Source: Holothuria scabra
Taxonomy: Eukaryota; Echinodermata; Holothuroidea; Aspidochirotida; Holothuriidae
Direction: 5' to 3'
DNA: 64,000 nucleotides
NCBI GenBank assembly: GCA_037179385.1
Contig: CM074184.1
Span: forward strand, 18,060,001-18,124,000
Shown: positions 39,715 to 52,500 of the stretch, one piece after another
Numbering within the stretch: the first letter of the stretch is position 1
Layout of the letters: the number at the start of each line of letters is the position of its first letter
Position numbers and translations under genes: made by a program
The notes under the pieces: generated by a model
Seen by the model: the letters and a program-made list of their open reading frames with translations, nothing else
What the model was told of the DNA's origin: nothing
The model's database searches: none

Positions 39715-40060
39715 GAACCAGAAAGCCAAAAGGCTTAGTGATTCCTTGCCACTGAAATTTAAGCCTTTTTTTTTTCAAATTGACAGTGCTTCATAATGTT
39801 TTTGCAAATCGACAGTGCTCTGTAATGTATCCACAAAGTATACATGCAAGGCAACCAAGCTTTCTACAAGAACTAGGGTTCTGCTCATGGTATCACATCC
39901 ACATACAATGTGTGAAATTTTGCAGTATCTAAGACCCTACAAGTTACCTTTCTTGTACAGTAATACTATGCAAGCAAGTTTGTCAGCCTTTGACACTATT
40001 AACGCCAAATGACCTTTGATCTTCACGAAAATCAACTGGGATCACCATGTCAATATACGG
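39715..40060 (+). repeat. Diverged relative of the 54.7-57.2 kb duplicated unit
   Basis: Shared blocks in the same order include GAACCAGAAAGCCAAAAGGC, GGTTCTGCTCATG, TATCACATC, GTGTGAAA.TTTGCAGTAT and CCTACAAGTTACCTTTCTTG. The similarity corresponds to 54905-55300 and 56143-56540. Confidence 0.7.
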
Positions 40061-40690
40061 CCAGCCCAAACACTAAACATGAGCTTAGTCACGTGCATTT
40101 TTCTTGAGATACCGTGTTTACAAGGTTTTGACCCTTTGACCTCTCGTGACCCCAAATGACCTTTGACCTCCACCAAAATCAATAAGGATCATCTGCTTAA
40201 TATGGCAACCCACACACCAAATATGAGATTAGTCACATGTACCGTTCTTGAGATATCATGTTTACAAGGTTTTGACCCTTTGACCTCTCATGACCCCAGA
40301 TGACCTTTGAAATCCACCAGAATCAATAGGGATCATCTACTCAATATGGACAACCCACACCCCAAATATGAGATAAGTCACACTTGCCCTTCTTGAGATA
40401 CCATGTTTACAAGCAATCTTCCATTTAACCCCTCATGACTCCAAATGACCTTTGGCCTCTACCACAAACGATAGGGATCATCTACACAATTTGACCAACT
40501 AACACACCAGATATGAGCATAGTCACATATACCGTTCTTTAGATACCGTGTTTACAAGGTTTTGACCCTTTGACCTCACGTGACACCAAATGACCTTTGA
40601 CCTTCACCAAAAACAATAGGGATCATCTAATCAATATGGCCAACCCACACACCAAATATGAGATCAGTCACACTTACCCTTCTTGAAATA
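40011..40690 (+). repeat. About five tandem copies of a 145-bp unit
   Basis: The GACCTTTGA word starts units at 40011, 40158, 40302, 40447 and 40592 (spacings 147, 144, 145, 145). Each unit carries GATCATCTA, CCCACACACC, AATATGAGAT, TTCTTGAGATACC and TTTGACCCTTTGACC. The last unit is truncated. TGACCTTTGACC is a DR1-type pair of nuclear-receptor half-sites in inverted orientation. Confidence 0.8.
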
Positions 40691-43120
40691 TATATTTTCT
40701 ATATCTTCGCTCGAATTTGGCTGTAGGGACAGGACAAATGACAAACCATTGGGCACTGCATGTACCTGAGCTACCTCTAGTCCGTCGGTGAAATCTTGGA
40801 ATCTTTTTTCAACCTTCGCCCGAATATCTTGCAAAACTACAGTATGAGTGGATTTGAAAATTCCATAAACCATCCCAGTGTCGAAAATCTTAGTAATCTT
40901 TTAACATTTCGAAAATTTTACATTGCAAAAAGCGTTTTTTATGCAAATTTTGTCGGTATTTGTTTTGGGGTAGTCTGTCCCGTATCCTACGCCGAAGTAT
41001 TTTGAAGGAATTTTATGGCAGTAAATTTGCTAAATGACGGTTGAAAAAATGGAGTCTTCAATATTGAAGATCAATCTGACCAAAACCAAGACTGAAGTTG
41101 TTGATACATCACCTTTTGTCGTTCGGTGAATATTATTTTACTTTCTTTTCAGAATGTTTGAAAATCTGGAACTTTAATTGAACAGAAATTTAGATTTTGG
41201 GGTGAAAAAGTAGGAATTATAAGAGTTTCCTTGAAGGGTATAGTCTAGTAAACAAATTCAGTATGGCCAAAGGAGACTGAAGTTAATCCGGCTTACTTTC
41301 TTATAGTATATATGAAGGCTCCCCGACGAAATTTGATCTTCTCCCCGACGGTGGGTGCCTCCTTTCCCCGACGGAAGGCATGGGACCCCCTGCCCACCTG
41401 GCTCTACGCTTGGTTTTCACGTTAATGGTGTCAATAATATAAGTTACAAAATGATACATTTTTTAAGGGTCAAATGCGTCTTAATATAGTACCATTTGCC
41501 ATATCAAGACACCCCCCGGTTTTATTTTGTCCTCAGCTTCCTAAAGCTCACAAAGCCATTCTTTTGAGATGCAATGGTTAGCGATACCTAAGTTAGGCTC
41601 CCATAACCTTAGAGGCCCAGAAAGAGTAACACATTGCGCCGTTTTGTTGAAAAACATGAAGAGAAATCTGTCGAAATCTTTCGAGGAAAAAGACACTTTT
41701 CGGACCAACTACACCGTCTCTTTTCATTAAAGCATAATCAAATAATCAAATTTTCTCAAATTGAGGAGGGGGTACAGGTTCCTCTTAGATCCCCCACCCC
41801 GACGGTGATTCGCTAAAGGTGGAAAGCCCCTAACCTTTGGAGACGTATCTACGCACTTCAAAATTTGTAAAGCACCGTCACATTGGGGAGTAAAGCAGTG
41901 GCCGAGCAACCACATAGTCAGAGGGTACGGTCGCCCCCCTTGACGGACTCAAATTGCCTGTGAGCGCCCTTTTTACAGTAGTGAAGCATATGTTTCTACC
42001 TACATAAAAGCGCCCGGCAGCCTCTTTTTCGTCCACTCAGATCAAACATTCTTGCTCCACAAACTTTGAAGCGCCCCTACATGCTATTCTTCCCCCCTCT
42101 GACTGAATTCCCTCCCTCCGCCACTAGAGAAAAGATATTGTTCTAGCACTTGTTTGGGGCCACTTTTATTCCTGATTACTTAAATGGTCTTCAAGTGGAA
42201 GTATTTAGGAAATATGGTTACATACGTATAGTTATTATGAGATCAGGCTGTTAAATGTAAAAATAATGTTTGCTACCCAGAAACCCAGCCGCCACCGCTG
42301 TCACCTTAAAATAACTTGTACGACACCCACACCAACCATCTTCAGGTCCAGTTGCAAAGAGCTCGAATTTTGTAACATTTTGAACAGACACCGGTAAATA
42401 AGGAGGGAAGGAACGGGATAGATGATCCCAAAAGGAAAATGCCTTCAAGGAAGATTACTTAGGCATCATTAGTCAGCAATGCTATGTCTAATTTACACAA
42501 AGAGAAATTGCAAGTTTAGTAGCTGACAAACCTGCAATTTGTAAAACGATTTTGGACTATTATTTAAAAATATGACACAAGGCTTCCTGAATTGTTTTTA
42601 TACCATTCATATATAAATTCATAAATAAATTCATGCCATGTGACCTCATTTTAACTCTAATTTTGAGATGGGGGAATATTTTAAAACAATGTCTTCAGTT
42701 TATTGGGTTTTTGCAGTTTTTAACTTTCAGGTTTGACCAAACTAATTTCAAAATTAATTTCATTGTATGATTCCTCAGGTAATATTTTAGGAAATATGAA
42801 ATACATAGAAACAGTGAAGCATAGTTTGCCTGATTGTCGAAAGGTTACAAAACATTACTCACAGCTTTATTCTCTTTTTTATAATTTCAACATAATAACT
42901 GAAAGGCGATACATAAATTTGAATTCAGTCGTACTTGCTGGAACTTTGCGGGCTGCATAAATAGATTCTAAATTGACAAGAGTTCAAATTTGTGTGTTTA
43001 TGTAGTAAAAAGCTGAGTTTCATGCACCTTAAATGATGAAAATGTATACTTTATCACAATTGTTAAAGCATTAAAGGGTAGTGTGGAGTTTCGCAAGTCA
43101 CGTCTAAGCCATTCTCCCAT
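40691..43120. other. Non-coding stretch, no gene recognised
   Basis: No convincing exons. The minus-strand frame at 40664-40873 has protein-like composition but no recognised family. CCCCGACGG-type words recur near 41330-41390. Confidence 0.45.
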
Positions 43121-43129
43121 CTACAAGCA

Positions 43130-45000
43130 CAATGTATGCAATATTCTCAACCATTTTTTTATTTGTCATTTAACAAATATTTATTTACAATGCCCGTAGG
43201 TAATGATATCCCAATCTGGCGTTACATCAATCAAATATTGTCTTCTCTTCTGACTGTGTGACTGATATTATTCATCGTTTTGCAGCTCGTTAATAATTTC
43301 CTCAATGGACTATGAGTGAAAGTCTTTTTTTCCGTGTATGTGACATGTTATTTAACGAATACAATGACTGTAATATTTTTTGAAAGTACCCAATTCCAGG
43401 ATTTACTGGTGGGACTAAAGGACCTACATGTATAAGGACAAGACATTCTGCTAATGAAATGTTTTTGAAATGGAAACACAGTCGCTTTTAAATGGGTAAG
43501 ACCATTTAAAGACATATTCAAGGGGGCAGGCTCCTTTCATTAGGATCTTGAAAGAAAGAAAATATGTTCCAGATGATGCCCTTTAAGCTCTGTTGCAACA
43601 CAATTTTCCTCACTCGAGATATCTCATTTAAAAGGGTGTTTAATTTTGTCAAAACATCCCTCTATTTTTCAACAAAGGCACAAAAGTTATTTAATGTAGA
43701 TACATTGATTCAAATTTCTTTTGCTTTTCTTTATAGTTGAAATTCATTTTTGAAAATATTGGAATGTTTGAATACCTTTCTCTTCGGATCTAGAATTACC
43801 CCATACACATAAATGGGGTACAACAAAAAAAAAAGTTGCTTAATACTCCCTGATTAGGCTTCAGGATTGTAAATAAACTGAACGCAAAGTTCAATAATTA
43901 CTATGCTGGAATCATTTCCCATAATGCACTAAAAAAGCCGAAAAAAGAAAAAGGATATTCGTTGTGTCAACTGAGAGGTAGAAACCATCAAGACAGATCT
44001 GATTATGAAAGGATGACAGGAAAATGGCGGAAAAACTCACTTAAAGCTTTTTGAAAAACACAGAAACAAACTGCATCAAAGTACTTGGACAGGCAAGCAG
44101 GAAGGAGGACCTCTCCTGGTGACCTCTGGCAGAGATCACCCAGAGCCACTGTGCTAAAAAGCTCAACAGGGACTTAATGTGAGTAAGTGGGGATTACAAA
44201 GTATAAATAGGAGGTAAGGAGGGGGGGATGTGGATTACCTGTAAAGCACTAAATCCCAAGAAAGAAATTGTATTTGTTTGAAGGATAGTATCTTCAAGGC
44301 CAATTCGTGATTAAGCTCCTGAAAAATCCTTCCACTTTTCAACAAAGGCACAAAAAAGTTATGTAATGTAGACACATTGAGTCAAATTCCTTGTGCTTTT
44401 CTTTATAACTGAATTTCATAACTGAAACTATTGGAATGTTTGAACACCTTTTCTTATGATCTAGAATTACCCCATACACCATAAGTGGGGTACAGCAAAA
44501 TAAAATTGCTTAATATTCTTTAAAGGGGTTTCAAAATTATAAATAAACTGAATCAAAGTTCAATAATTAATGTGCTGGGATGACATCATGGATTTCCCAA
44601 AATGCACTAAATCCCAAGAAAAAATTGTATTCCTTTGAAAATAAGTATCTTCCAAGTCCAATATGTGATTGAAATATACTTCTTACCTCCTGGAATAGAA
44701 AATTTTTCTGCATATTTTGAAGGCAATGAATTTCGTCTCTGGAAAATGCCTTTAGGACATGTATCATGCTCATAAACCCTTCCCTTAATTTAATTTCCAA
44801 CACACTTCACAAAATAATCATGTTAAGCAAAATTTTCAAGACAATGTATGCAATATTTGCAACCATAATTTATTCATAAAATATTGTTGCACAGTGATTT
44901 CACTTTATGGTATCTAAATCTGGCACACAACCAATCAAAACATTATCCTCTCCTCTGGTTTAATTCTCTATATTATGTCACAAGTCAAACTAGTTACTTG
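43130..45000 (+). repeat. Diverged local duplications
   Basis: 43650-43935 and 44325-44600 are direct repeats (TTTTCAACAAAGGCACAAAA, GATCTAGAATTACCCCATAC, TAAATAAACTGAA, AAAGTTCAATAATTA). The block at about 44240-44320 recurs at about 44598-44680. The block at about 43130-43275 recurs at 44842-44980. All are moderately diverged, with no coding content. Confidence 0.6.
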
Positions 45001-45084
45001 ATTCAACCACACAGCTGTTATTTGGACAGAGGTAGAATAGAATTTTAATTTATGATAAAAGTTTCAATTAAATGAAGATAAGTT

Positions 45085-45245
45085 ATACAAGCCATATAAC
45101 TGTGCATGGTGATGCCACACATAAGCAATGGAGTAGGGAAAACGAACCAGTGAGCCACAACTGGAGAAAAGGCCATGGCAGGCTCGACTTAAACAAATAG
45201 GTTGGAAACTGGGCTGTAAAAATCCGTCTAGCTAACTAACCATTA
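45085..45245 (+). mobile_element. SINE body copy, plus strand
   Basis: Reverse-complement relative of 49612-49760: ATAAGCAATGGAGT, CCAGTGAGCCACAACTGGA, GGTTGGAAACTGGGC, ending in CTAGCTAACTAACC, which matches the family's TAACTAAC tail. The tRNA-like head is missing. Confidence 0.65.
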
Positions 45246-45289
45246 AATTCAAAGGTGTTTGCTTTCTTTATTCAGCAGCTGCAGTTCAA

Positions 45290-45430
45290 TACCACTGAGG
45301 TGCTCAGCATATGTAATGGCAAAGAAAAAACAAGCAAGTGAGCAACAACTGGAAAAAAACACTGTGGCCGGCCCAATTTACCAATTGTTTAGAAGCTGAG
45401 TCATAAAACTCCATCTAATTGGCTTACTCA
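45290..45430 (+). mobile_element. Second diverged SINE body copy, plus strand
   Basis: Same blocks as the copy 200 bp upstream but more diverged (AAGCAAGTGAGCAACAACTG, GGCCGGCCCAATTTA, AAACTCCATCTAAT). Confidence 0.5.
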
Positions 45431-46419
45431 CACAGCAGCATCATCAACTAATCTTTAGACATGTGGTTTGTGCAGAACAATACTTTGATATGCAGGCTGG
45501 TAATACCATCACTTTAAAGCTAATGCCATAAACCTCAAAATAACTGATTTACTGAAATAAGTGGTTACATTCAGCCCCTTCCTTAACAAGGGATGACATG
45601 CAAATAAGCTGTAGAAGCAGAAGTTTTTATTTTTTTTCTTTTTTTTTGACAACAAGATTAGACATTTCCAAAAACAGCAGGACATGGATTCTTTTTCAGG
45701 TTTTGATGTACCACCTTAGGAACCTCAGTGGGTGAAAGATAAATGACCTCTGTGTTCGCATCTATGTACCATTGGCAACTGTAGTGATTGTAGCGTCAAC
45801 AGATGCACCATCGGCAACAGTTACTAATGTATTGTCATTTTCATCAACAAGCTTTTAAACAGTGAAAAAAAAAATTTTTTTCATCTGAAAACTGGCTAGC
45901 AATGCTGTGGCAGTGAAAAGAACCTCTCAGTTATAACTACTGTAACTATAGTGAAACATCAAATACCTTTTGCATTTACTTCCTAATCCTGTATTTTCTA
46001 AACCTTAAAGAAATGTCACGAACAAGAGACAGACTAAGCGGGTGACCTTGGCAGGATAAATGACATTTCAAAGCACTGCATTAACCAACCATCCAAATAA
46101 CAGCTTTTAATGTTTGAACCATTGACAGTCTCACTAGGCACAGATGCAATACACATATGTGTGTGTTGCAAGACACTTGACCTGTGAACCAATCTCATAA
46201 GAACAGCAAGGCTTAAAATATCTGTCATATTACTGCATGCATACACATGGTATTTGTGTTTTATCAGATGTTTACCTAACGGTGACAAACATTCTATTGT
46301 CTTAAAGAATTACTGATAAACAAGTACACTGCTGCGTAAGTCTGTCATATCACAACATAAACATTCAATGGTGATCCAGTAATATCACTAGCACTGCATT
46401 CATTCAGTCTACAACCAAG
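45430..46419 (-). other. Probable ELAC2 3' untranslated region and downstream flank
   Basis: The stretch immediately follows the ELAC2 stop codon on the minus strand. A possible AATAAA (complement TTTATT at about 45626) lies about 0.8 kb downstream. No other gene is recognised. The polyadenylation call is inference. Confidence 0.35.
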
Positions 46420-46569
46420 TCATTTCACAAACTGCTCTGCAGTTACTTTATAAAATTCTTTCTCTGCTTTCTTCATTTTATTTTCTTTTAGTTCCTGAAT
46501 CTGTTCCGCAAATAGATGTTTCAGAGTTGGCATGAAGAGCGGGACAAGATCGACCTCTGATAGGCAAAA
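46420..46569 (-). CDS. ELAC2: ELAC2 terminal exon
   Basis: 150 bp including the stop, encoding [20 protein letters not shown] and then a charged, Lys/Glu-rich C-terminus. It corresponds to the LIPPLKALFAGDIEEMEER tail of vertebrate ELAC2. The acceptor is TTTCATTTCAG. Confidence 0.88.
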   Translation of the reverse strand, partial: FCLSEVDLVPLFMPTLKHLFAEQIQELKENKMKKAEKEFYKVTAEQFVK

Positions 46570-49500
46570 CTGAAATGAAAAACGAAACAAGAAGATGTGG
46601 CTAGAGTGATACTAAGCCTTTAAGAATATGTTTAAGGACATTGTCTCTCTACTTATCTCTTCTCAACAACAATCTTGTTTCTGTAGAACAAAGGTGGTGT
46701 GAGGTATAACCACAGACTTCTTATATACTGTACATGGACAGAGCAAGTAATGTATATGTCCTATCCTTAGATTGTCGCCTACGACCATTAGGGGCCTGCC
46801 ATAGGGACATGGGAGGGCACTGGCCCCCCCCCCCAAACATTTCCAAAGCATGGTCTTCAATTTTCCAAAAATAGCATTATTCCATATGACATGAATAAAA
46901 AGTAGCCTTTAACTTAATCTGGGCAAACTATCCCAGCTTTTAAGCTCATGCAAATGTCTTATATTATTTTATAAAGTATAAACTAATCCATTTAATTGTC
47001 AAGGATATAGTTCGTAATTGTATCAAAATTTTAGCCCAGTGCCGGCCGCCCAGAAGCGTTGATAGTGCTTCCAGCACCAATAGCAGTACTGAATCAGTGC
47101 TGTTAATGGTGTTGGTAGAGCTACCAATGCTTCTGTGTGGGTGGTTCAGGTTTACTGGCTCATTCGAACCACTGGTCATATGTGTTAATATGATTCGAAA
47201 AGTTATGCTTTCAATTTATTTCCAACGATATGCAGCTCCTTGAAACAAAAATGTCCAGAACAAATTTATGTTTGATATTTTGCAGAGGAACATATTCTAG
47301 GCACAGCTTACTGGCGAAATTTTTACTCATTCTGAAGTTTGGTTCTCGAGATATTAGAATTGAAGTTGACATATTTTCTACAAAGAGTGAACTTGCAACA
47401 AGTAGACGTGATGTCATGTATTCCCATTGCTGGAAATGTTTGGTTGTTTTTCTCTAAAATTTAACACCATATTTATACAATTTAACTGTGATATGTTGTA
47501 ACCATAAGTCCATCCCGAGCAATGGAATTTTAAAAACTTAATTTGCCTAAAGGGCAAAATAGCATCCCTAATCAATTCAAGATCAAAAAGCAGGATCAAA
47601 AACAAAAAACAAAACATTGACCTTCAATATGAATACATGACATAGCACCTATTTGGTTCAAGTTTACCTTTTGTAGAAAATGTGTCAACTTTAGTTGCTA
47701 ATATCTCGAGAACCAAACATGAGAAATGAATGAAAACTTCACCAGAGTGCTTAGAATATGTTCGTCTTTAACATATTAAACAAAAATTTGGTTCTGGTCT
47801 ATTCTTTTTAATGGAGATTTTACTTAACGACAAAGAAAATGATTAAATGTCACATCGTCCTGTAAAGGAGCCAGTACATTTTATCTGGTAATTTTCTGAT
47901 CATTTTGCAATTTGATTTTCATTTTATTAAAATGAAGACTTTAGTGCAAAGAAAAGCTCAAAATAAGACTGCTTAAATTTTACTTACAAGCCTGGCAAAT
48001 GCAATTTCCGGCTATCTGAGAGGTTGCGATTTTTCAAAATTTTCTGTAAGCTCCGCACCAACCGATGGTGGAGCTTCGCCTAGATAGTCTTTCAGGCAGT
48101 CAGTCACCACTTCACATGCCCCTCCTCCCCCCCACCAAGATGACTGCTGTAAATCTATAATTTGTATGATTTGACAAGGACTCTGTAATATGTTGAACAA
48201 AAGTTGAACCTGAATGACAAATAATACCATATTCCTGCAATATGTGTAGTGTTTTTGACATTACCTTGCATTATTTTGAAAATATTTCAACTTTCTTACA
48301 AAATCTGGTGATTTACTTGAGCGAGCAAGTCCAGACTTTGACACTTTGATACCTAAGGTAGCAACAATGTACCGTGTACTATGCTCTGTCCATGTATAGG
48401 AAGTCTGTGCAGGTATAACTGACATCTGAATTTGTTATACTGAAAAACTTTGCCCTCAAGTGATCTACAGTATACTCTCATTTTGTTCACGTTGCGTGAA
48501 AAGCATTTCACCCATACTTGACAGAGGTATAGACAAATTAGATAAGCGCTTATTTTTAGTGACTGTAGGCCGCCATTAGTGGGGTCCATCAGCCTTAAAT
48601 CGTCTTTATTTATTGTTTACATGAATTTCAAACCCTCATATTTAGTGAAATTGAAGAATTTAAGATACAAATTAGTGTACAACTATCCATGATACAGATA
48701 AGCAAAGAAATTGAAAGATTTAAAGGTGATGGACCCCAGTTATGGCCGACTGAAATCTGACCATCACTTGCTGTCCGGATTCGTGTATTAGATAACCCCA
48801 AATGTAATGTAACTTTTTATCAATTTTGGTATATCTGGTGTTATCAATCAATCAATCAGATGTGAAACCCACTGACTTCCTATAAATGGACAGAGCATAC
48901 TGCACAGTAGATTGTCGCTACCGTACGTGTGAGAAAAAGCGCACCAAGATGGCTGTCTGCTATAAGTTTGTGTGACAGTTTGGACTTGCTCAAGTCAATT
49001 CCCAGAATTTTGCAAGAAAGTTGAAATATTTTGAAATATTTGAAGGTAAGGTCAAAATCACTTCACATATTGCAGGAATATGATATTCTTTCCGATTCAA
49101 GTTTAAGTTTTGTCTAAAATATAACATTGTCTTCATTAAATAAGACAATTTATAGCTTCATGGTGGCCATCTTGGTGTGCCTTTTTTGTCGTAGTCGGTG
49201 GAGACAATCTACTGATAGGACGTACACGTTACATGCGCTGTACATGTATATAAGTCCGTGGAAACCTGACTACATCAAGCATTTATGCATTGTGCTTCAT
49301 TTTCTTCCCGAGGGTATATGATGTAATCAGGCAGAGAAGAATGATGTTTCGGAAATCAAGAAGGCAATCTTCATCATGTACTCCTGAGGATGTATCAAAT
49401 GGACCTTGACACACTGCTACTTGCTTGGAGTTTTAGAGATGCATATGATATTGAGTGCATGCAATTGGAATCCAAGCTATAGCTGCAATAGCCATCCCCA

Positions 49501-52500
49501 CTCCACAACATCTAGGTTAAGAAACTGTGTCAAACTCATATCCAATTCCATCTAGTTGATCACAATTTAACTCAAAAATCACTGTTCCTCTTCACTAATC
49601 CACATAGTCCTAAAGTTAGTTAGATGTAGTTTTACGGCCCAGTTTCCAACCTATTGGTTCAAGTCAAGCCGGCCACAGCCTTTTTACCAGTTGTGGCTCA
49701 CTGGCTTGTTTTCCCCACTCCGTTGCTTATGAGGAGCATCACGCACAATGGCAGCAGGTTCCTTTTTTAGAGTCTTTGGTATGACTCAACCTGGGAAGCG
49801 AACCCGGGTCTTTCGCGTGGAAGGCAGATGCTCTACTGTTAAACCAAACATGCGGTCTCACATAGTCTTAAAACACTGCATCATGACTGAAGACCCATAG
49901 CTGACAAGCATTCCAAAATTTTGAGTATAACAAATAGTAGCATGTTTGTATGTGATTGCATCAAGTTTAACCCTTTCTCTACTGAAGGGGATTCATCCTG
50001 ACATACTGAGCTATGCATTATATTAAGTACACACAATATGTATGTATGGGTTCCGCAAAAATAACAGGCTTTAAATAATGATTCTTTGTGTGGATGCCCC
50101 CACATTTGTGCTCCCTTAACCCCAAGAGGATGCATATGTGTAAACTATCTCCTCTTCAAGCCTATTCCATGTCTGAAACAAGATTACACACCATAGAATT
50201 ATGAGGAGCTACTCCAGAATGCAGCTGTTTGCTATGATTTCACAGCAAAAGCATAATTACTATATATAGTAATGGTAAATTATATGGTTTAGCAGCGAAA
50301 CCAAGCGTAGCAAAGAGGTTAAGCAGAGCAGCACTCTAGCTCTTCTCAACAAGAATGAATGGGTAGAGAAAAAAAAGGTATATCCTCTTTCAATTTTATT
50401 TACTCACACAATACAGTCTATCAAAAATTAACTAAACTACCTTCTTCAAGCAAAGACAACTAACTATACACAGTCACTTCTGAAATTTGACAACTATTTA
50501 ATAGATCCCTCATCTTTTTCCTGTCCAGATCATAAAAAAGATTAAAAAAAAATAAATGCAATGTTAGAAGAAAGTGTTACACTTAATTGTAATAATAATA
50601 TAAGGGACAAACCGCTCAACTCACCCTCATAAAATCAAAAGCAATTCCAACTTTGCCACTGACCCTATCTGGTAGAAGGGGTACTTTTGGGTATCTCTGA
50701 CTAAAGTGAGTTAGCATAATAAATTTAGCATCCATTCTCTCTCCAATGTCAATAGCTTGAGATATCATACTGAAAAGAAGAAAAACATTGTGACAACTTT
50801 TGGTGATAAGTGTCTTCCAAAATTATTGACTATGCTACGCACAGTTTTGAGACAGGGTTAACTGCTTCATTGCTATTTACAGTAGTTGTGATTATAAAAA
50901 TGTCTCTGCAAATTGCAATATGATGTATACTTGACTGAATGATGAGACAATTCAGGACAAATTTACATGAAATCATAAATTCAAAAGCTCTTATAGCCAG
51001 AGAATTCAACCAAATGACTGAATCATTTCAAAGTTTCCTAAAATCCTGAAACAGTAGGAAGGATCAAATTTTTCAATGATGTATTATGGCTTGAGAAATA
51101 GTAAAAGCTTAAAATAATGCAGACCTGCCAACCTGTCTGACTTCAAAACAGGAAAATTTTCATTTCTCACATCCAAAAAATAAGTAGATTAGTACAAAAA
51201 TAAGCAGGTTGAAAATTTTCAACTAAAACAATACAAATACTGACAGTTAAGGCTAAGCCTACTTAAAGCAGCAGACTGGGCAACTTGGGACTGAGCCATC
51301 CATTCAATATTTACTTGCTCAGTGGAAGTTGTTCTTGTTTGGGTATGTCCAGGTAAGTTACCATACTTGTGTAAGCGTATCATGCATCCATGTACCATAC
51401 AGCCATTAGGCTCAAGCTAAATAACAAAGCTCCCTATGGCCTACATGTTGTTGCAAAGATGGTACAGCACTGAGTGCTTCGCATCAGTTTTAGCATACAA
51501 TACTTGCGAACAATCAAAATATGTTCATTTAAGGTCAATTGCTCAAATACGCCTATAATTAATACATCAACTAACAAATATTCACTCATTTTATACATAT
51601 TCATGACCATTTAAATATTCATATCTGTCAATAAAAACACACCCACTTCATATGATAGGAAATGCATTCTTCTAGCCTAGTACCTGCAAATACGATACAT
51701 TCCTAAAAGATTCTAAGCTTGAATGGTAAATATCACAGTTAAGAAATGCATTCTTTCCCGCTTAAGAACAACAAAATCTGACACCCGTACATACATACTG
51801 AGAAACAATCAGAAATAACAGGTGTTACCTATGTTTCTTGATAACTGCCTCTTCACTCATCCCATCCTCTAGAGTTGCTTCATGGATAAGAAGGTCTGCA
51901 TCCTTCCCTTCAATTAAGTTTTAAACAAAAAATTGCAGTAGTTAAGACTTTAAAAAAACTTCCTTAGCCTTTCAATGCAAAAAAATAACTTGAGCATGAG
52001 CAATTTTCAGGGGTTGAGACATTTTGAAAGTTGGCAAAGGCCACATTTATAAGCATCCTCAGACTTGGATATACTGAAATTCAAGACATTTTCCAGAGTT
52101 TTTGGAGAATAAAATGGAAACATTTAGTACTGAAAAATAGAAAGTTTTTGACAAAATGGTCTTTTTTAGATGTCTGCCCTGTATAGATACAATCTAGATG
52201 TGATCACAACTATCTTAAGTTTTAAGTTCACTTTCAAGACCAGTTTTCCATACCAGGCAACCCAAATTCAAAGATTTCGAAGACCATGAAAAGATTTCAC
52301 ACCTTTCAATGTCCCTCCTGCACAGAAGTCCTGCATCCTGACAATTAGACTTGGTCTAGCAAAGCATATTGAAAATAATAAAAATATTGAAGAAACCTGA
52401 TCAGTCTCAAATCCTCTATATCATTTTCTCTTGATAAAAGATGAAGATTGAACTAAAAAAAAATCCACCATTGCAAATGATTCCTGTATTTTTGCTACAT

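Noticed and set aside
49788..49858. Functional tRNA-Gly gene
   Set aside because: Only the A-box, anticodon region and B-box survive; the anticodon and acceptor stems do not pair, and a SINE body follows.
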